NCBI RefSeq assembly: GCF_035917415.1
Contig: NZ_CP109073.1
Coordinates: 4,882,501-4,946,500, forward strand
Origin: Streptomyces sp. NBC_01803
GTDB lineage: Bacteria > Actinomycetota > Actinomycetes > Streptomycetales > Streptomycetaceae
Direction of reading: 5' to 3'
DNA: 64,000 bases
Shown: positions 32,222 through 40,697 of the stretch, in pieces
Layout of the letters: the number at the start of each line of letters is the position of its first letter
How positions within the stretch are numbered: the stretch's first letter is position 1
Made by a program: the position numbers and the translations under genes
Notes under the pieces: model-generated
Seen by the model: the letters and a program-made list of their open reading frames with translations, nothing else
Databases searched by the model: none
What the model was told of the DNA's origin: nothing

Positions 32222-32244
32222 CCTCGCCCCCCGGGGGGGCGAGG
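32222..32244 (+). terminator. Terminator hairpin after the trpE-TIGR02234 pair
   Basis: CCTCGCCCCCC pairs with GGGGGGCGAGG, an 11-bp stem with almost no loop, 40 bases after the TIGR02234 stop. Confidence 0.6.
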
Positions 32245-32259
32245 CGCCGGAGCGCGCTC

Positions 32260-32335
32260 GTGCTCGGGGTCGTGCTCGGGGTCGTGCCCGCGATTCGTGC
32301 TCGGGGTCGTGCTCGGGGTCGTGCTCCCGCGATTC
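32260..32335 (+). repeat. 12-bp tandem repeats arranged as two ~38-bp blocks
   Basis: GTGCTCGGGGTC occurs four times. Each block has two copies followed by GTGC(TC)CCGCGATTC, so the whole 37-39 bp block is itself duplicated (32260-32296, 32297-32335). Confidence 0.88.
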
Positions 32336-32348
32336 GGCGACGCGGGCC

Positions 32349-32370
32349 CGTTCCCGCCCGGGCGGGAACG
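32349..32370. promoter_or_regulatory. Perfect 22-bp palindrome
   Basis: 11+11 bases centred between 32359 and 32360 with no spacer (CGTTCCCGCCC and its complement). It may be an operator for the following gene or a cruciform/terminator element. Confidence 0.5.
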
Positions 32371-32528
32371 CGCGGGACAACACGCCTGAGCCCCGCGCCC
32401 GGCCGGACGGGTTCTGTGGTGAAGCAGACGTGGGACCCCGGCCGGGACTGTCGGAGCGGCCTGCCACAATGGCGGAGGGTGCGCTGAGGCAGCGCGTCCG
32501 CGAATCCTGACCGACGAGGAGCACACAC

Positions 32529-32855
32529 ATGCCGGGCCCTTACCACCACGGAAACTCTCCGGCCGCCTGGACCGGTGTCGTCATCGCCTTCATCGGGTTC
32601 GGTATCGGCGGCGCCTACACGGTGCTGGCCGAGCCGCTGGGCGTCGCGGCCGGTGGGGTCGTCGTCGGCCTCGGTGGAGTCGTCGGCCTGGTGCTGCGGG
32701 CCATGGGGTATGGCCAGCCGCCGGCTCAGCCGCACGCCACCCCGGCGCGGAAGGCCGCGGCGCAGGCCGAGGCCGCGGGCGCCACCGTTGGCAAGGACGG
32801 CGTGCCCGCGCCGGCCACCTCGCCCGAGTCGGAGCAGTCGGCCGTCAGCGGCTGA
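32529..32855 (+). CDS. HGxxPAAW-family small membrane protein
   Basis: 108 residues from ATG 32529, with AGGAG 9 bases upstream. The family signature is HHGNSPAAW at residues 6-14, followed by two transmembrane helices (about 16-36 and 41-58) and a polar Ala/Pro/Glu-rich tail of about 45 residues. Found in actinobacterial trp clusters; function unknown. It is followed 10 bases later by the DUF2752 gene. Confidence 0.85.
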   Translation: MPGPYHHGNSPAAWTGVVIAFIGFGIGGAYTVLAEPLGVAAGGVVVGLGGVVGLVLRAMGYGQPPAQPHATPARKAAAQAEAAGATVGKDGVPAPATSPESEQSAVSG

Positions 32856-32865
32856 CACGCGGCCC

Positions 32866-33270
32866 TTGTCCGGGCGTCCGCTCTCCCCGGCTGTCGCGCC
32901 GCTGGCGGCTCTGGCCGCCGCGGGCGCGGCGTTCGGCTGGGTGGCGGCCGTCGACCCCCACGAGCCGGGGCACTACCCGGCCTGTCCGGTCCTGGCGCTC
33001 ACCGGTCTGTACTGCCCCGGCTGCGGCGGGCTGCGCAGCGCCCACGCCCTGGCCCACGGCGACTTGGCGGGCGCGCTGAGCGCCAACGCGCCCGCCGTCG
33101 CCGGGCTCGCGGCCCTGGCCGTGGGGCTGGTGGTGTGGCTGGTGTCGGCGTGGCGCGGCGCGGCGATCATCCCGGCCGCGCGGCCGGCGCACGGATGGGC
33201 GCTCGGCGGGGCGCTCGTGGTGTTCACGGTGGTGAGAAACCTCCCGTTCGGCGCCTTCCTAGTCCCCTGA
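32866..33270 (+). CDS. DUF2752 membrane protein
   Basis: 134 residues if translation starts at TTG 32866; no ATG or GTG lies between the previous stop and the first helix, so the start is uncertain. The DUF2752 signature is [20 protein letters not shown], a CP-x(n)-CPGCG motif on the outer side of the first helix, followed by [17 protein letters not shown] and two or three more helices. The Cys pairs suggest metal or redox chemistry but no function is known. The trpC promoter region starts just after its stop. Confidence 0.8.
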   Translation: MSGRPLSPAVAPLAALAAAGAAFGWVAAVDPHEPGHYPACPVLALTGLYCPGCGGLRSAHALAHGDLAGALSANAPAVAGLAALAVGLVVWLVSAWRGAAIIPAARPAHGWALGGALVVFTVVRNLPFGAFLVP

Positions 33271-33299
33271 CCAGCGGCTTGACAGGTGGATGCGAACGC

Positions 33300-33315
33300 T
33301 CCGCCGTTTGGCGGA
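33300..33315 (+). promoter_or_regulatory. 6-bp dyad just before a possible trpC -10
   Basis: TCCGCC-GTTT-GGCGGA directly abuts TACCAT (33316-33321), a plausible -10. A TTGACA at 33279 is 31 bases away, too far to be its -35. The dyad could be an operator. Confidence 0.4.
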
Positions 33316-33327
33316 TACCATCATGGG

Positions 33328-33347
33328 GTCTGGTCGCCGGACCAGAC
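33328..33347 (+). promoter_or_regulatory. 8-bp hairpin in the trpC leader
   Basis: GTCTGGTC-GCCG-GACCAGAC, perfect, in the probable 5' untranslated region and one base before the GGAAGGGG ribosome binding site of trpC. It may be an operator or a translational control hairpin. Confidence 0.5.
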
Positions 33348-33364
33348 AGGAAGGGGCCGGTCGC

Positions 33365-34171
33365 GTGAGTGTGCTCGACGAGATCATCGAGGGAGTCCGC
33401 GCGGACCTCGCCGAGCGGCAGGCGCGGGTGAGCCTCGACGAGCTCAAGGAGTCCGCCGCGAAGGCCCCGCGGAGCAAGGACGGGGTGGCCGCGCTCAAGG
33501 GCGACAGCGTCACCGTGATCTGCGAGGTCAAGCGGTCCAGCCCGTCCAAGGGCGCCCTGGCCGCCATCGCCGATCCCGCCGGGCTCGCCTCCGACTACGA
33601 GGCGGGCGGCGCGGCGGCGATCTCCGTGCTGACGGAAGGCCGGCGCTTCGGCGGCTCCCTGGAGGACCTGGCCGCCGTCCGGGCCCGGGTGGACGTCCCG
33701 CTGCTGCGGAAGGACTTCATCGTCACCTCCTACCAGCTCTGGGAGGCCCGCGCGTACGGCGCGGACCTGGTGCTCCTGATCGTCGCGGCGCTGGAGCAGG
33801 AGGCCCTCGTCTCGCTCGTGGAGCGGGCCGAGTCCATCGGGCTCACGCCGCTGGTCGAGGCGCACGACGAGGAAGAGGCGCGGCGCGCGGTCGACGCCGG
33901 CGCCAAGGTCATCGGGGTCAACGCGCGGGATCTGAGGACGCTCCAGGTGGACCGTTCCACCTTCGCCCGGGTCGCCCCGGAGATCCCCGACCACATCGTC
34001 AAGATCGCGGAGTCGGGCGTGCGCGGGCCGCACGACCTGATCGCCTACGCCAACGACGGCGCCGACGCCGTCCTGGTCGGTGAGTCCCTGGTGACCGGCC
34101 GCGACCCGCGCGCCGCCGTGGCCGACCTGGTCGCCGCGGGCGCCCACCCGGCCCTGCGCCAGGGGCGCTGA
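33365..34171 (+). CDS. trpC: Indole-3-glycerol phosphate synthase
   Basis: 268 residues from GTG 33365 ([18 protein letters not shown]), with GGAAGGGG upstream; longer in-frame starts exist but are not supported. TrpC decarboxylates and closes CdRP to indoleglycerol phosphate. Motifs: [13 protein letters not shown] with the catalytic Lys, [27 protein letters not shown] with the second Lys, [26 protein letters not shown] and [13 protein letters not shown]. First gene of trpCMBA. It is monofunctional; TrpF activity must come from PriA. Confidence 0.96.
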   Translation: MSVLDEIIEGVRADLAERQARVSLDELKESAAKAPRSKDGVAALKGDSVTVICEVKRSSPSKGALAAIADPAGLASDYEAGGAAAISVLTEGRRFGGSLEDLAAVRARVDVPLLRKDFIVTSYQLWEARAYGADLVLLIVAALEQEALVSLVERAESIGLTPLVEAHDEEEARRAVDAGAKVIGVNARDLRTLQVDRSTFARVAPEIPDHIVKIAESGVRGPHDLIAYANDGADAVLVGESLVTGRDPRAAVADLVAAGAHPALRQGR

Positions 34172-34175
34172 GCCC

Positions 34176-34367
34176 GTGCGCGCGGTGCGGAATCCGTTCC
34201 GAGGCACGCGGCCACGCGGCTGCCGTGCCCCCGCCCGGCGTGTGCTGGGCCGCCGCGTGCGCTATCACATCGGCTGTGAGCCCGGCCAGATCAACGGTCG
34301 CCGATGGCGCGCCCGGCCCGCGGCCCACGCCGCCACGCCCCACGCCCTGGTCCGCCCCGGCCGGTAG
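34176..34367 (+). CDS. trpM: TrpM, small modulator of tryptophan biosynthesis
   Basis: 63 residues from GTG 34176, four bases after the trpC stop. The core RGCRAPARRVLGRRVRYHI followed by GCEPGQINGRRWR matches TrpM of streptomycetes as I remember it; in S. coelicolor the gene has the same place between trpC and trpB and affects Trp synthesis and differentiation. The protein is very basic with no membrane segment. The first 10 and last 15 residues look unconserved. About 355 bases without a recognisable gene separate it from trpB. Confidence 0.78.
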   Translation: MRAVRNPFRGTRPRGCRAPARRVLGRRVRYHIGCEPGQINGRRWRARPAAHAATPHALVRPGR

Positions 34368-34722
34368 GCGCGCGGCGCGGGCGTCGGCCGTCGGCGGTGC
34401 ACCGGCCCGGCCGGTGGCGCCGAGCCCTGTCTGTCCGCCGTGTCGGCGCACGGGTGGCGCGTTCACGTCCCGGTGAGTCATGCCGGGTCGGTCCGGACGG
34501 TGTCCCCGGTTCGCCCTGGCCGGTGGTCCGTCGGGCGTGTCCGCCGTCTGTCCGCGTTCACCGTGTCGCCGAGTCGCCGTGTCGCCGTGCCGGTGCGTGA
34601 CCGTGGCCGGTGGCGGCCGTACGGTCCGGCCCGGGTGCCGGACCGCGCCGGCCCCCGGACGGGCAGCCGCGTCCGCCCGCGCCCCCAGCTCCTCTCCTGT
34701 CATCACGCCCGAAAGGCACCCG
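34368..34722 (+). other. 355-bp region between trpM and trpB without a recognised gene
   Basis: Frames of up to about 100 codons run through it but their Arg/Pro/Gly/Val composition is that of shadow frames. Visible elements: an 8-bp palindromic stem around 34400-34416, three 8-base tandem units GTCGCCG(A/T) near 34564-34588, and the GAAAGG ribosome binding site of trpB. It may be a long leader or an internal promoter region. Confidence 0.5.
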
Positions 34723-35961
34723 ATGTCCGCACAGCACTTCTTTCCCGACCCTGAGGGCAAAGTCCCCAACGCCGGGGGATACTTCGGCGATTTCGGCGGC
34801 ACGTTCATCCCCGAGGCCCTGCGGGCCGCCGTCGAGGAGGTCGCCGCCGAGTACGAGAAGGCCAAGACCGACCCGGCCTTCGCCACCGAGCTGGACGAGC
34901 TGCTCGTCCACTACACCGGTCGGCCCAGCCCGCTCACCGAGGTCCCGCGCTTCGCCGAGCAGGCGGGCGGCGCGCGCGTCTTCCTCAAGCGGGAAGACCT
35001 CAACCACACCGGCTCCCACAAGATCAACAACGTGCTGGGGCAAGCCCTCCTCACCCGCCGGATGGGCAAGACCCGGGTCATCGCGGAGACCGGCGCCGGC
35101 CAGCACGGCGTCGCCACCGCCACCGCCTGCGCCCTGTTCGGCCTCGACTGCACCATCTACATGGGCGAGATCGACACCCAGCGTCAGGCGCTGAACGTGG
35201 CCCGGATGCGCATGCTCGGCGCCGAGGTCATCCCGGTCACCTCCGGCAGCCGCACCCTGAAGGACGCGATCAACGAGGCGTTCCGCGACTGGGTCGCCAA
35301 CGTCGACCGCACGCACTACCTGTTCGGCACGGTCGCCGGGCCGCACCCGTTCCCCACCCTGGTGCGCGACTTCCACCGCGTCATCGGCGTCGAGGCCCGC
35401 CGCCAGATCCTGGAGCGGGCCGGGCGGCTGCCCGACGCGGTCGTGGCGTGCGTGGGCGGCGGGTCGAACGCGATCGGCCTGTTCCACGCGTTCATCCCGG
35501 ACGAGCACGTCCGCCTCGTCGGTTGCGAGGCCGCCGGACACGGCGTCGACTCCGGCGAGCACGCCGCGACCCTCACCGCGGGCGAGCCCGGCATCCTGCA
35601 CGGCTCGCGGTCCTACGTCCTCCAGGACGACGAGGGCCAGATCACCGAGCCGTATTCCATCTCCGCCGGTCTCGACTACCCCGGCATCGGCCCCGAGCAC
35701 GCCTATTTGAAGGACCTCGGCCGCGGCGAGTACCGCCCGGTCACGGACGACGAGGCGATGCGGGCGCTGCGGCTGCTGTCGCGCGCCGAGGGCATCATCC
35801 CGGCCATCGAGAGCGCCCACGCGCTGGCCGGCGCCCTGGACGTGGGCCGCGAGCTGGGCCCGGACGGCCTGATCGTGGTCAACCTCTCCGGCCGGGGTGA
35901 CAAGGACATGGACACCGCCGCCCGCTACTTCGGGCTCTACGACGACGGAGGAAACCAGTGA
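34723..35961 (+). CDS. trpB: Tryptophan synthase beta chain
   Basis: 412 residues from ATG 34723 ([20 protein letters not shown]), with GAAAGG 8 bases upstream. A fold-type II PLP enzyme joining indole and serine. The PLP Lys is K100 in [24 protein letters not shown] is the AGAGQHG-type loop; [10 protein letters not shown] binds the PLP phosphate; [16 protein letters not shown] is the late family motif. Normal TrpB1 length. The stop overlaps trpA as GTGA. Confidence 0.97.
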   Translation: MSAQHFFPDPEGKVPNAGGYFGDFGGTFIPEALRAAVEEVAAEYEKAKTDPAFATELDELLVHYTGRPSPLTEVPRFAEQAGGARVFLKREDLNHTGSHKINNVLGQALLTRRMGKTRVIAETGAGQHGVATATACALFGLDCTIYMGEIDTQRQALNVARMRMLGAEVIPVTSGSRTLKDAINEAFRDWVANVDRTHYLFGTVAGPHPFPTLVRDFHRVIGVEARRQILERAGRLPDAVVACVGGGSNAIGLFHAFIPDEHVRLVGCEAAGHGVDSGEHAATLTAGEPGILHGSRSYVLQDDEGQITEPYSISAGLDYPGIGPEHAYLKDLGRGEYRPVTDDEAMRALRLLSRAEGIIPAIESAHALAGALDVGRELGPDGLIVVNLSGRGDKDMDTAARYFGLYDDGGNQ

Positions 35962-36770
35962 GCGGCAACGCGCGGGCGCTCGGCGCCGTGCTGGCGGCGG
36001 CCCGGGACGAGAACCGGGCCGCCCTCATCGGGTACTTCCCGGCCGGGTTCCCCACTCTGGAGGGCGGCATCCGGGCCGTGACGGCGATGGTGGAGGGCGG
36101 CTGCGACATCATCGAGATCGGCCTGCCGCACAGCGACCCGGTGCTGGACGGCCCGGTGATCCAGACGGCCGACGACATCGCGCTGCGCGGCGGGATCAGG
36201 ATCTCCGGCGTGCTGCGCACCGTGCGCGAGGTGCGCGCGGCGACCGGCGTCCCGGTGCTGTGCATGACGTACTGGAACCCGGTGGACCGGTACGGGCCCG
36301 AGCGGTTCGCCGCCGAACTGGCCGAGGCGGGCGGCGCGGGCTGCATCCTGCCGGACCTGCCGGTCGAGGAGTCCGAGGCGTGGCGGAAGGCGGCCGAACG
36401 GCACGGCCTGGCGACGGTGTTCGTCGTCGCGCCGAGCAGCAAGGACGCGCGGATCGCGGACATCACGGCGGCGGGCAGCGGCTTCGTGTACGCCGCGTCG
36501 CTGATGGGTGTCACCGGCACCAGGGAGTCCGTCGGCCGGGAGGCGGCGGACCTGGTCGGGCGCGTGCGGGGGATCACCGAGCTGCCGGTGTGCGTGGGGC
36601 TCGGCGTGTCCAACGCCCGGCAGGCGGCGGAGGTCGCCGCGTTCGCGGACGGCGTGATCGTCGGATCGGCGTTCGTCCAGCGGCTGCTGGACCACCCGGA
36701 CGACGAGGGGGCCGGGCTGGCGGCGCTGCGGTCGCTGGCCGCCGAGCTGGCGGCCGGCACCCGGCGCTGA
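35958..36770 (+). CDS. trpA: Tryptophan synthase alpha chain
   Basis: 270 residues from GTG 35958, with GGAGG just upstream inside trpB. A TIM barrel cleaving indoleglycerol phosphate and channelling indole to TrpB. The catalytic Glu and Asp lie in [56 protein letters not shown] and [18 protein letters not shown] follow. Last gene of the operon, 23 bases before a strong terminator hairpin. Confidence 0.97.
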   Translation: MSGNARALGAVLAAARDENRAALIGYFPAGFPTLEGGIRAVTAMVEGGCDIIEIGLPHSDPVLDGPVIQTADDIALRGGIRISGVLRTVREVRAATGVPVLCMTYWNPVDRYGPERFAAELAEAGGAGCILPDLPVEESEAWRKAAERHGLATVFVVAPSSKDARIADITAAGSGFVYAASLMGVTGTRESVGREAADLVGRVRGITELPVCVGLGVSNARQAAEVAAFADGVIVGSAFVQRLLDHPDDEGAGLAALRSLAAELAAGTRR

Positions 36771-36793
36771 CGCTCGCGGCGTGGGGAGGCGTT

Positions 36794-36822
36794 CCGGCCG
36801 GTACGCGCTGCGTACCGGCCGG
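36794..36822 (+). terminator. Terminator of the trpCMBA operon
   Basis: Perfect 13-bp stem (36794-36806 with 36810-36822) and a 3-base loop, the strongest hairpin in the window. Confidence 0.85.
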
Positions 36823-36849
36823 GGTGCCGCGCCCGCTACAGTCGTGGCC

Positions 36850-38067
36850 ATGGGGATTCAGGGGGCCACGGGGAGCGCCCCGTGGCAGGCGCCGACAAGC
36901 GTGGAACAGGGCCTGTACGACGCGGGGAACAGCGAGAACTGGCCCACGTTCTTCGACATCCTGGCCGGCACGGACCTCTACTTCCCGATGTCCCGTGAGC
37001 TGATGGACGCCGTGCCCGGCAGCATCCCGTTCCGGCCGTTCCGCGACCCGAAGTTCGACGGGTTGGCGCTGGCCGTCTTCACGCGCGGCATGCTGGCGCC
37101 GCCGGTCGGGGACCACATCTTCGAGCGCAGCGATCTGCGGTCGCTGGCCAAGGTCTGGCCCAAGTCCGTGCGCTGGCTCGCGGTCAACCCGGGCACTCCG
37201 GTCGAGACGTTCCTCCCGGCCGATCCCAAGCGCTGGAAGCGGCACGCCAAGAATCCGCCCGCCGAGCGGCAGTTGAAGACACTGTGGACGGGCGACCGGC
37301 ACGGCCCGCTCGCGCACGGCATGGCGTGCGGCGCGATGCTGCTGGTGAACAACGGCTCGATCTGGAATCACCTCGGCTGGCAGTGGGGCGGCTACACCGA
37401 GGAGAAGGAGCTGCTGCGGAAGTGGTGGAGCGTCACTGGGCGGGCCGAGTGGGTGGAGACCGTCGAGCGGCTGCTCAACGGTGAAGTCGTCTCCCCGGCT
37501 TGGGAGTTCGTGCTGCGGGTGCGGCAGGCGCTGATCCTGGAGTATGGCGCGATGCCGGAGGCGGCGCACTGGCGCGACACGGCGGAGCGGGTGTTGGTGT
37601 CCCGGACCGCCGAGGTCGTGGACCAGACCGGCAAGCCGCCGGAGTTCGACCTGGACGCGGACATCGAGCTGGTGCGGGAGCTGATCGGCCGCGTGCTGCG
37701 GTACGAGGCTCGCTTCCGCGCCGACGGCCTGCTCGACGCCGACACCTGCGTCCGTTCCGTCATGGCCTGGGACTTCGGTCGTGCCTCCTGCCTGGCCCGC
37801 TGGGGGCTGGGCGCCCGGTACGGCGAACGGGACGAGACCGAGCGGGCGTTGCTGCGGGTGGGCGACGCCGGCCGCCAGGTGTACCGGTCGTGGGCGGAGT
37901 TCGCGGTCGGCTTCGTGCTGGGCCGCTGTCTGCACTTCGACAGCGAGGAGTTCGGCGACTGGTACACGGACATGGTGACCGTGTATCAGATCCTGAGCAC
38001 CGAGCCGGACAGTCCGTGGCTGAGCGTGCCGTGGGAGCAGTCCCCGGCGGATCTTACGGAACACTGA
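36850..38067 (+). CDS. DUF1266-domain protein
   Basis: 405 residues from ATG 36850, seven bases after TACAGT, so probably leaderless. The C-terminal ~180 residues match DUF1266, with MAWDFGRASCLARWGLGARY, GDAGRQVYRSWAEFAVGFVL and LHFDSEEFGDWYTD. The N-terminal ~200 residues (NWPTFFDILAGTDLYFPMSR, WLAVNPGTPVETFLPADPKR) resemble the SseB-like domain often joined to it. The function of both is unknown. No membrane segment or signal peptide. Confidence 0.8.
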   Translation: MGIQGATGSAPWQAPTSVEQGLYDAGNSENWPTFFDILAGTDLYFPMSRELMDAVPGSIPFRPFRDPKFDGLALAVFTRGMLAPPVGDHIFERSDLRSLAKVWPKSVRWLAVNPGTPVETFLPADPKRWKRHAKNPPAERQLKTLWTGDRHGPLAHGMACGAMLLVNNGSIWNHLGWQWGGYTEEKELLRKWWSVTGRAEWVETVERLLNGEVVSPAWEFVLRVRQALILEYGAMPEAAHWRDTAERVLVSRTAEVVDQTGKPPEFDLDADIELVRELIGRVLRYEARFRADGLLDADTCVRSVMAWDFGRASCLARWGLGARYGERDETERALLRVGDAGRQVYRSWAEFAVGFVLGRCLHFDSEEFGDWYTDMVTVYQILSTEPDSPWLSVPWEQSPADLTEH

Positions 38068-38120
38068 CGGCCGCGCCGCGCCTGCCCCGCTGCGGCGCGC
38101 GGGCTGGCTAGCGTGGCGTC

Positions 38121-39149
38121 ATGCGCGTACTGGTCACCGGCGGAGCCGGGTTCATCGGATCGCATGTCGTGGCGGAGCTGCTGGTCCGGGGCCATCAGCC
38201 GTCCGTGTTCGACATCAGCCCACCGGAGCCGCCGGGGCCGGACATCGCGTGGACGCGCGCCGACATCCGCGACGCCGGGGCGCTCGCGCGGGCGTTGCGG
38301 GGCGTGGACGCGGTGTGCCACCAGGCCGCGAAGGTCGGTCTGGGCAAGGACTTCGCGGACGCGCCTGACTATGTGAGCGTCAACGACCACGGAACGGCAC
38401 TGCTGCTGGCCGCGATGGCGGACGCGGGGGTGGGCGCTCTGGTGCTGGCCGGGTCGATGGTGGTCTACGGCGAGGGCCGGTACGACTGCCCGCGCCACGG
38501 CCGGGTCCGGCCGGGCCCGCGCGCTCCCGAGGACCTGGCGGCGGGCCGGTTCGAGCCGCTGTGTCCCGAGTGCGGCGCGGCGTTGATCCCCGGGCTGGTG
38601 GGGGAGGACGCCCCGGCCGACCCGCGCAACGTCTACGCCACGACGAAGCTGGCGCAGGAGCACCTGGCCGCCGCCTGGGCCCGTTCGACGGGCGGCCGGG
38701 CGATCAGCCTGCGGTACCACAACGTGTACGGCGACCGGATGCCGCGTGACACCCCGTACGCCGGGGTGGCCTCGTTCTTCCGCTCGGCCCTGGAACGCGG
38801 CCTGCCGCCCCGGGTGTTCGAGGACGGCGCGCAGCGGCGGGACTTCGTCCACGTGGAGGACGTGGCGGCGGCCAACGCGGCGGCCCTGGTCGCGCTCGCC
38901 GACGCACCGGTCGGCGCGCTGCGGACCTACAACACGGGCAGCGGCGAGCCGCACACGGTCGGCGAGATGGCGCGCGCCCTGGCCCTGGCGTTCGGCGGTC
39001 CGGAGCCGAAGGTCACCGGCGCGTACCGGCTGGGCGACGTCCGCCACATCACGGCCTCCTCGGCCCGCCTCCGCGCCGAGCTGGACTGGCGTCCCCGGGT
39101 GGACTTCGAGAAGGGCATGACCCGCTTCGCCAAGTCGCCCCTACGATAA
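38121..39149 (+). CDS. NAD-dependent sugar epimerase/dehydratase
   Basis: 342 residues from ATG 38121, six bases after TAGCGT (leaderless type). An extended short-chain dehydrogenase: the NAD site is VTGGAGFIGSHV and the catalytic pair is YATTK (Tyr and Lys) with Ser in LVLAGSMVVYGEG. Between strands there is an insertion with DCPRHG (Cys about 123) and CPECG (Cys 148 and 151) that resembles a zinc ribbon; a similar insertion is known to me in dTDP-L-rhamnose 4-epimerases. The product is probably a nucleotide-sugar epimerase supplying a glycan; the glycosyltransferase operon lies 2.4 kb away. Confidence 0.87.
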   Translation: MRVLVTGGAGFIGSHVVAELLVRGHQPSVFDISPPEPPGPDIAWTRADIRDAGALARALRGVDAVCHQAAKVGLGKDFADAPDYVSVNDHGTALLLAAMADAGVGALVLAGSMVVYGEGRYDCPRHGRVRPGPRAPEDLAAGRFEPLCPECGAALIPGLVGEDAPADPRNVYATTKLAQEHLAAAWARSTGGRAISLRYHNVYGDRMPRDTPYAGVASFFRSALERGLPPRVFEDGAQRRDFVHVEDVAAANAAALVALADAPVGALRTYNTGSGEPHTVGEMARALALAFGGPEPKVTGAYRLGDVRHITASSARLRAELDWRPRVDFEKGMTRFAKSPLR

Positions 39150-39189
39150 GGCGGTTCACCCGCGCGGCCGGGTCCTGGGCCGGGGCTCA

Positions 39190-39530
39190 ACGGGGGAGCG
39201 GGGCCGGCGCGGTGAGGAGGGGGCGAGATGCCCGCCGTCGCCTCAGGCGAGGCCGCCGTGCCCCGTAGGCCGTGCCCCGTACGCCACGCCCCTCGTATGC
39301 CACGCCCTGGCCGAGGTTCCCCGCCGAGGCGCCGACCGGCACCTCGCCCGGCGCCGAGCACCGGCCCAACCAGTCCCCGCCGCGCCCTGTGTAAGGAGCG
39401 CACCGGGGTGAGCGTCTCCAGCTTCAGCACCGCCCCGGGGCGGCAGCGTGACCTTCGGGCTGTTCCGGAAGACCGGGTCGATGACGCGCGCGGCCTCCTC
39501 GATGGCGGCGAGCGATAGGTCCAGTGGCAC
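39190..39530 (-). pseudogene. Frameshifted relic of a PLP-dependent threonine dehydratase-like enzyme
   Basis: Three frames on the minus strand each carry one piece of the same protein in the right order. First PLDLSLAAIEEAARVIDPVF (starting at a GTG, 39528-39530), then VLKLETLTPVRS (about 39405-39440), where the intact family has a KVETLNPVRSFKGRGA-type PLP-Lys motif, then VGASAGNLGQGVAYEGRG (about 39270-39325), the family's CASAGNFGQGLAYAARR-type segment. The PLP Lys is lost and the rest of the gene is missing, so this is a decayed fold-type II PLP enzyme. It is next to the sensor kinase gene. Confidence 0.68.
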
Positions 39531-39561
39531 GGGGGGACCGTGGCGGCGGCGCGCCGGGGTG

Positions 39562-40689
39562 TCACCCCGCCGCCGGGAGGATGACCTCGAACCGGCAGCC
39601 ACCCGGCACGTTCCGTACCCCCGTGCGCCCGGCGTGCGCCTCCACGATCCCGCGCACGATCGCCAGGCCGAGCCCCGCCCCGGCGGGCGGCGTCCGGGCG
39701 TCCGTCCCGCGCCAGCCGGTGTCGAACACGCGCGGCAGGTCCTCGGCCGGGATGCCGCCGCAGCCGTCGGTCACGGAGAGCACGACCGAGCCGGCCCGGC
39801 GGCTGGCCGCCACCGCGACCGTCCCGTCCGCCGGGGTGTGCCGGATCGCGTTGACCAGCAGATTGGCCAGCACCCGGCTCATCTCCTTGCCGTCCACCTC
39901 CACCGGCAGCGGCTCCACCCCGTCGTCGGCCAGCAGCACACCGCGCTCCCGCGCCAGTGGATCCGCGCCGGCGATGGCGTCGCTGATCAGGTCGTACACG
40001 GACAGCCGCGCCGGGGTCAGTGTGAGCGAGCCCGCCTGGACCCGGGAGAGCTCGAACAGGTCGCCGACCATGTCGCTCAGCCGCTCCACCTCGCCCCGGA
40101 TCTGCCGGTGATACCGGTCGGGGTCCTCCGCGATGCCGTCCTCCAGCGCCTCGGCCATCGCGCGCAGGCCCGCCAGCGGGGAGCGCAGGTCGTGCGAGAT
40201 CCACGCGACCAGCTCGCGCCGCGAGGACTCAAGCGCCCGCTCCCGCTCCCGGGATGCCGCGAGCCGGTCGCTGGTGTCGGCCAACCGCTGGGCCAGCGAC
40301 GCGAGTTCGGCGGGCATCGGAATGGCGGGCGCGGTGAACGGGCCGCCCTCGCCCAGCACCCGCGCCGACCGCTCCAGCGCCCGGTGCGCCCCGATCACCC
40401 AACGGCCCAGCAGCAGCGCGGTCACGGCGGCCCCCAGGGCGCCCACGGCGCAGACGGTGACCACGACGGCCAGGTCGTGCGCGGACAGGAACATCGCCCA
40501 GGCGACCGACAGCGTCCCGGCGAGCAGCGAGCCTACGGTCGCCGCGATCAGCACCGCCAGCGAGACGGCCACCGAACGGCGCCGCACGGCCACCAGCACC
40601 AGCGCGCCCACCACTCCGGCGACGGCCGCGCCGGCCGCCGCGTAGAGTGCGATCAGCGGGAAATCGCGCAGCAGTTGATTCAGGCCCAT
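39562..40689 (-). CDS. Two-component sensor histidine kinase
   Basis: 375 residues from ATG (complement of 40687-40689); a GTG 12 bases earlier that overlaps the regulator's stop is also possible. Three or four hydrophobic helices occupy residues 1-110 with almost no extracytoplasmic sensor, then a HAMP-like linker. The H-box is LVAWISHDLRSPLAGLRAM with the phosphorylated His, N-box LLVNAIRHTPADG, G1 DGCGGIPAEDL and G2 GAGLGLAIVRGIVEAH. It should phosphorylate the regulator encoded immediately upstream. The signal is unknown; membrane state or a ligand within the bilayer is likely given the missing sensor domain. Confidence 0.93.
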   Translation of the reverse strand: MGLNQLLRDFPLIALYAAAGAAVAGVVGALVLVAVRRRSVAVSLAVLIAATVGSLLAGTLSVAWAMFLSAHDLAVVVTVCAVGALGAAVTALLLGRWVIGAHRALERSARVLGEGGPFTAPAIPMPAELASLAQRLADTSDRLAASRERERALESSRRELVAWISHDLRSPLAGLRAMAEALEDGIAEDPDRYHRQIRGEVERLSDMVGDLFELSRVQAGSLTLTPARLSVYDLISDAIAGADPLARERGVLLADDGVEPLPVEVDGKEMSRVLANLLVNAIRHTPADGTVAVAASRRAGSVVLSVTDGCGGIPAEDLPRVFDTGWRGTDARTPPAGAGLGLAIVRGIVEAHAGRTGVRNVPGGCRFEVILPAAG

Positions 40690-40697
40690 CGCCCTCG

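Larger units (their letters stand above)
32182..32528 (+). other. 347-bp intergenic region with hairpins and repeats
   Basis: It holds, in order, a terminator hairpin (32222-32244), 12-bp tandem repeats (32260-32335), a perfect 22-bp palindrome (32349-32370), a CACAAT -10-like hexamer (32465-32470) and a small hairpin (32481-32495). I see no protein-coding frame. The last two elements probably belong to the promoter and leader of the HGxxPAAW gene. Confidence 0.6.

Noticed and set aside
33279..33284. TTGACA before trpC as a -35 element
   Set aside because: The nearest acceptable -10 (TACCAT at 33316) is 31 bases away, too far for a sigma-70-type promoter.
34304..34600. A 98-codon frame between trpM and trpB
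   Set aside because: Arg/Val/Pro-rich composition with no hydrophobic core and no ribosome binding site.
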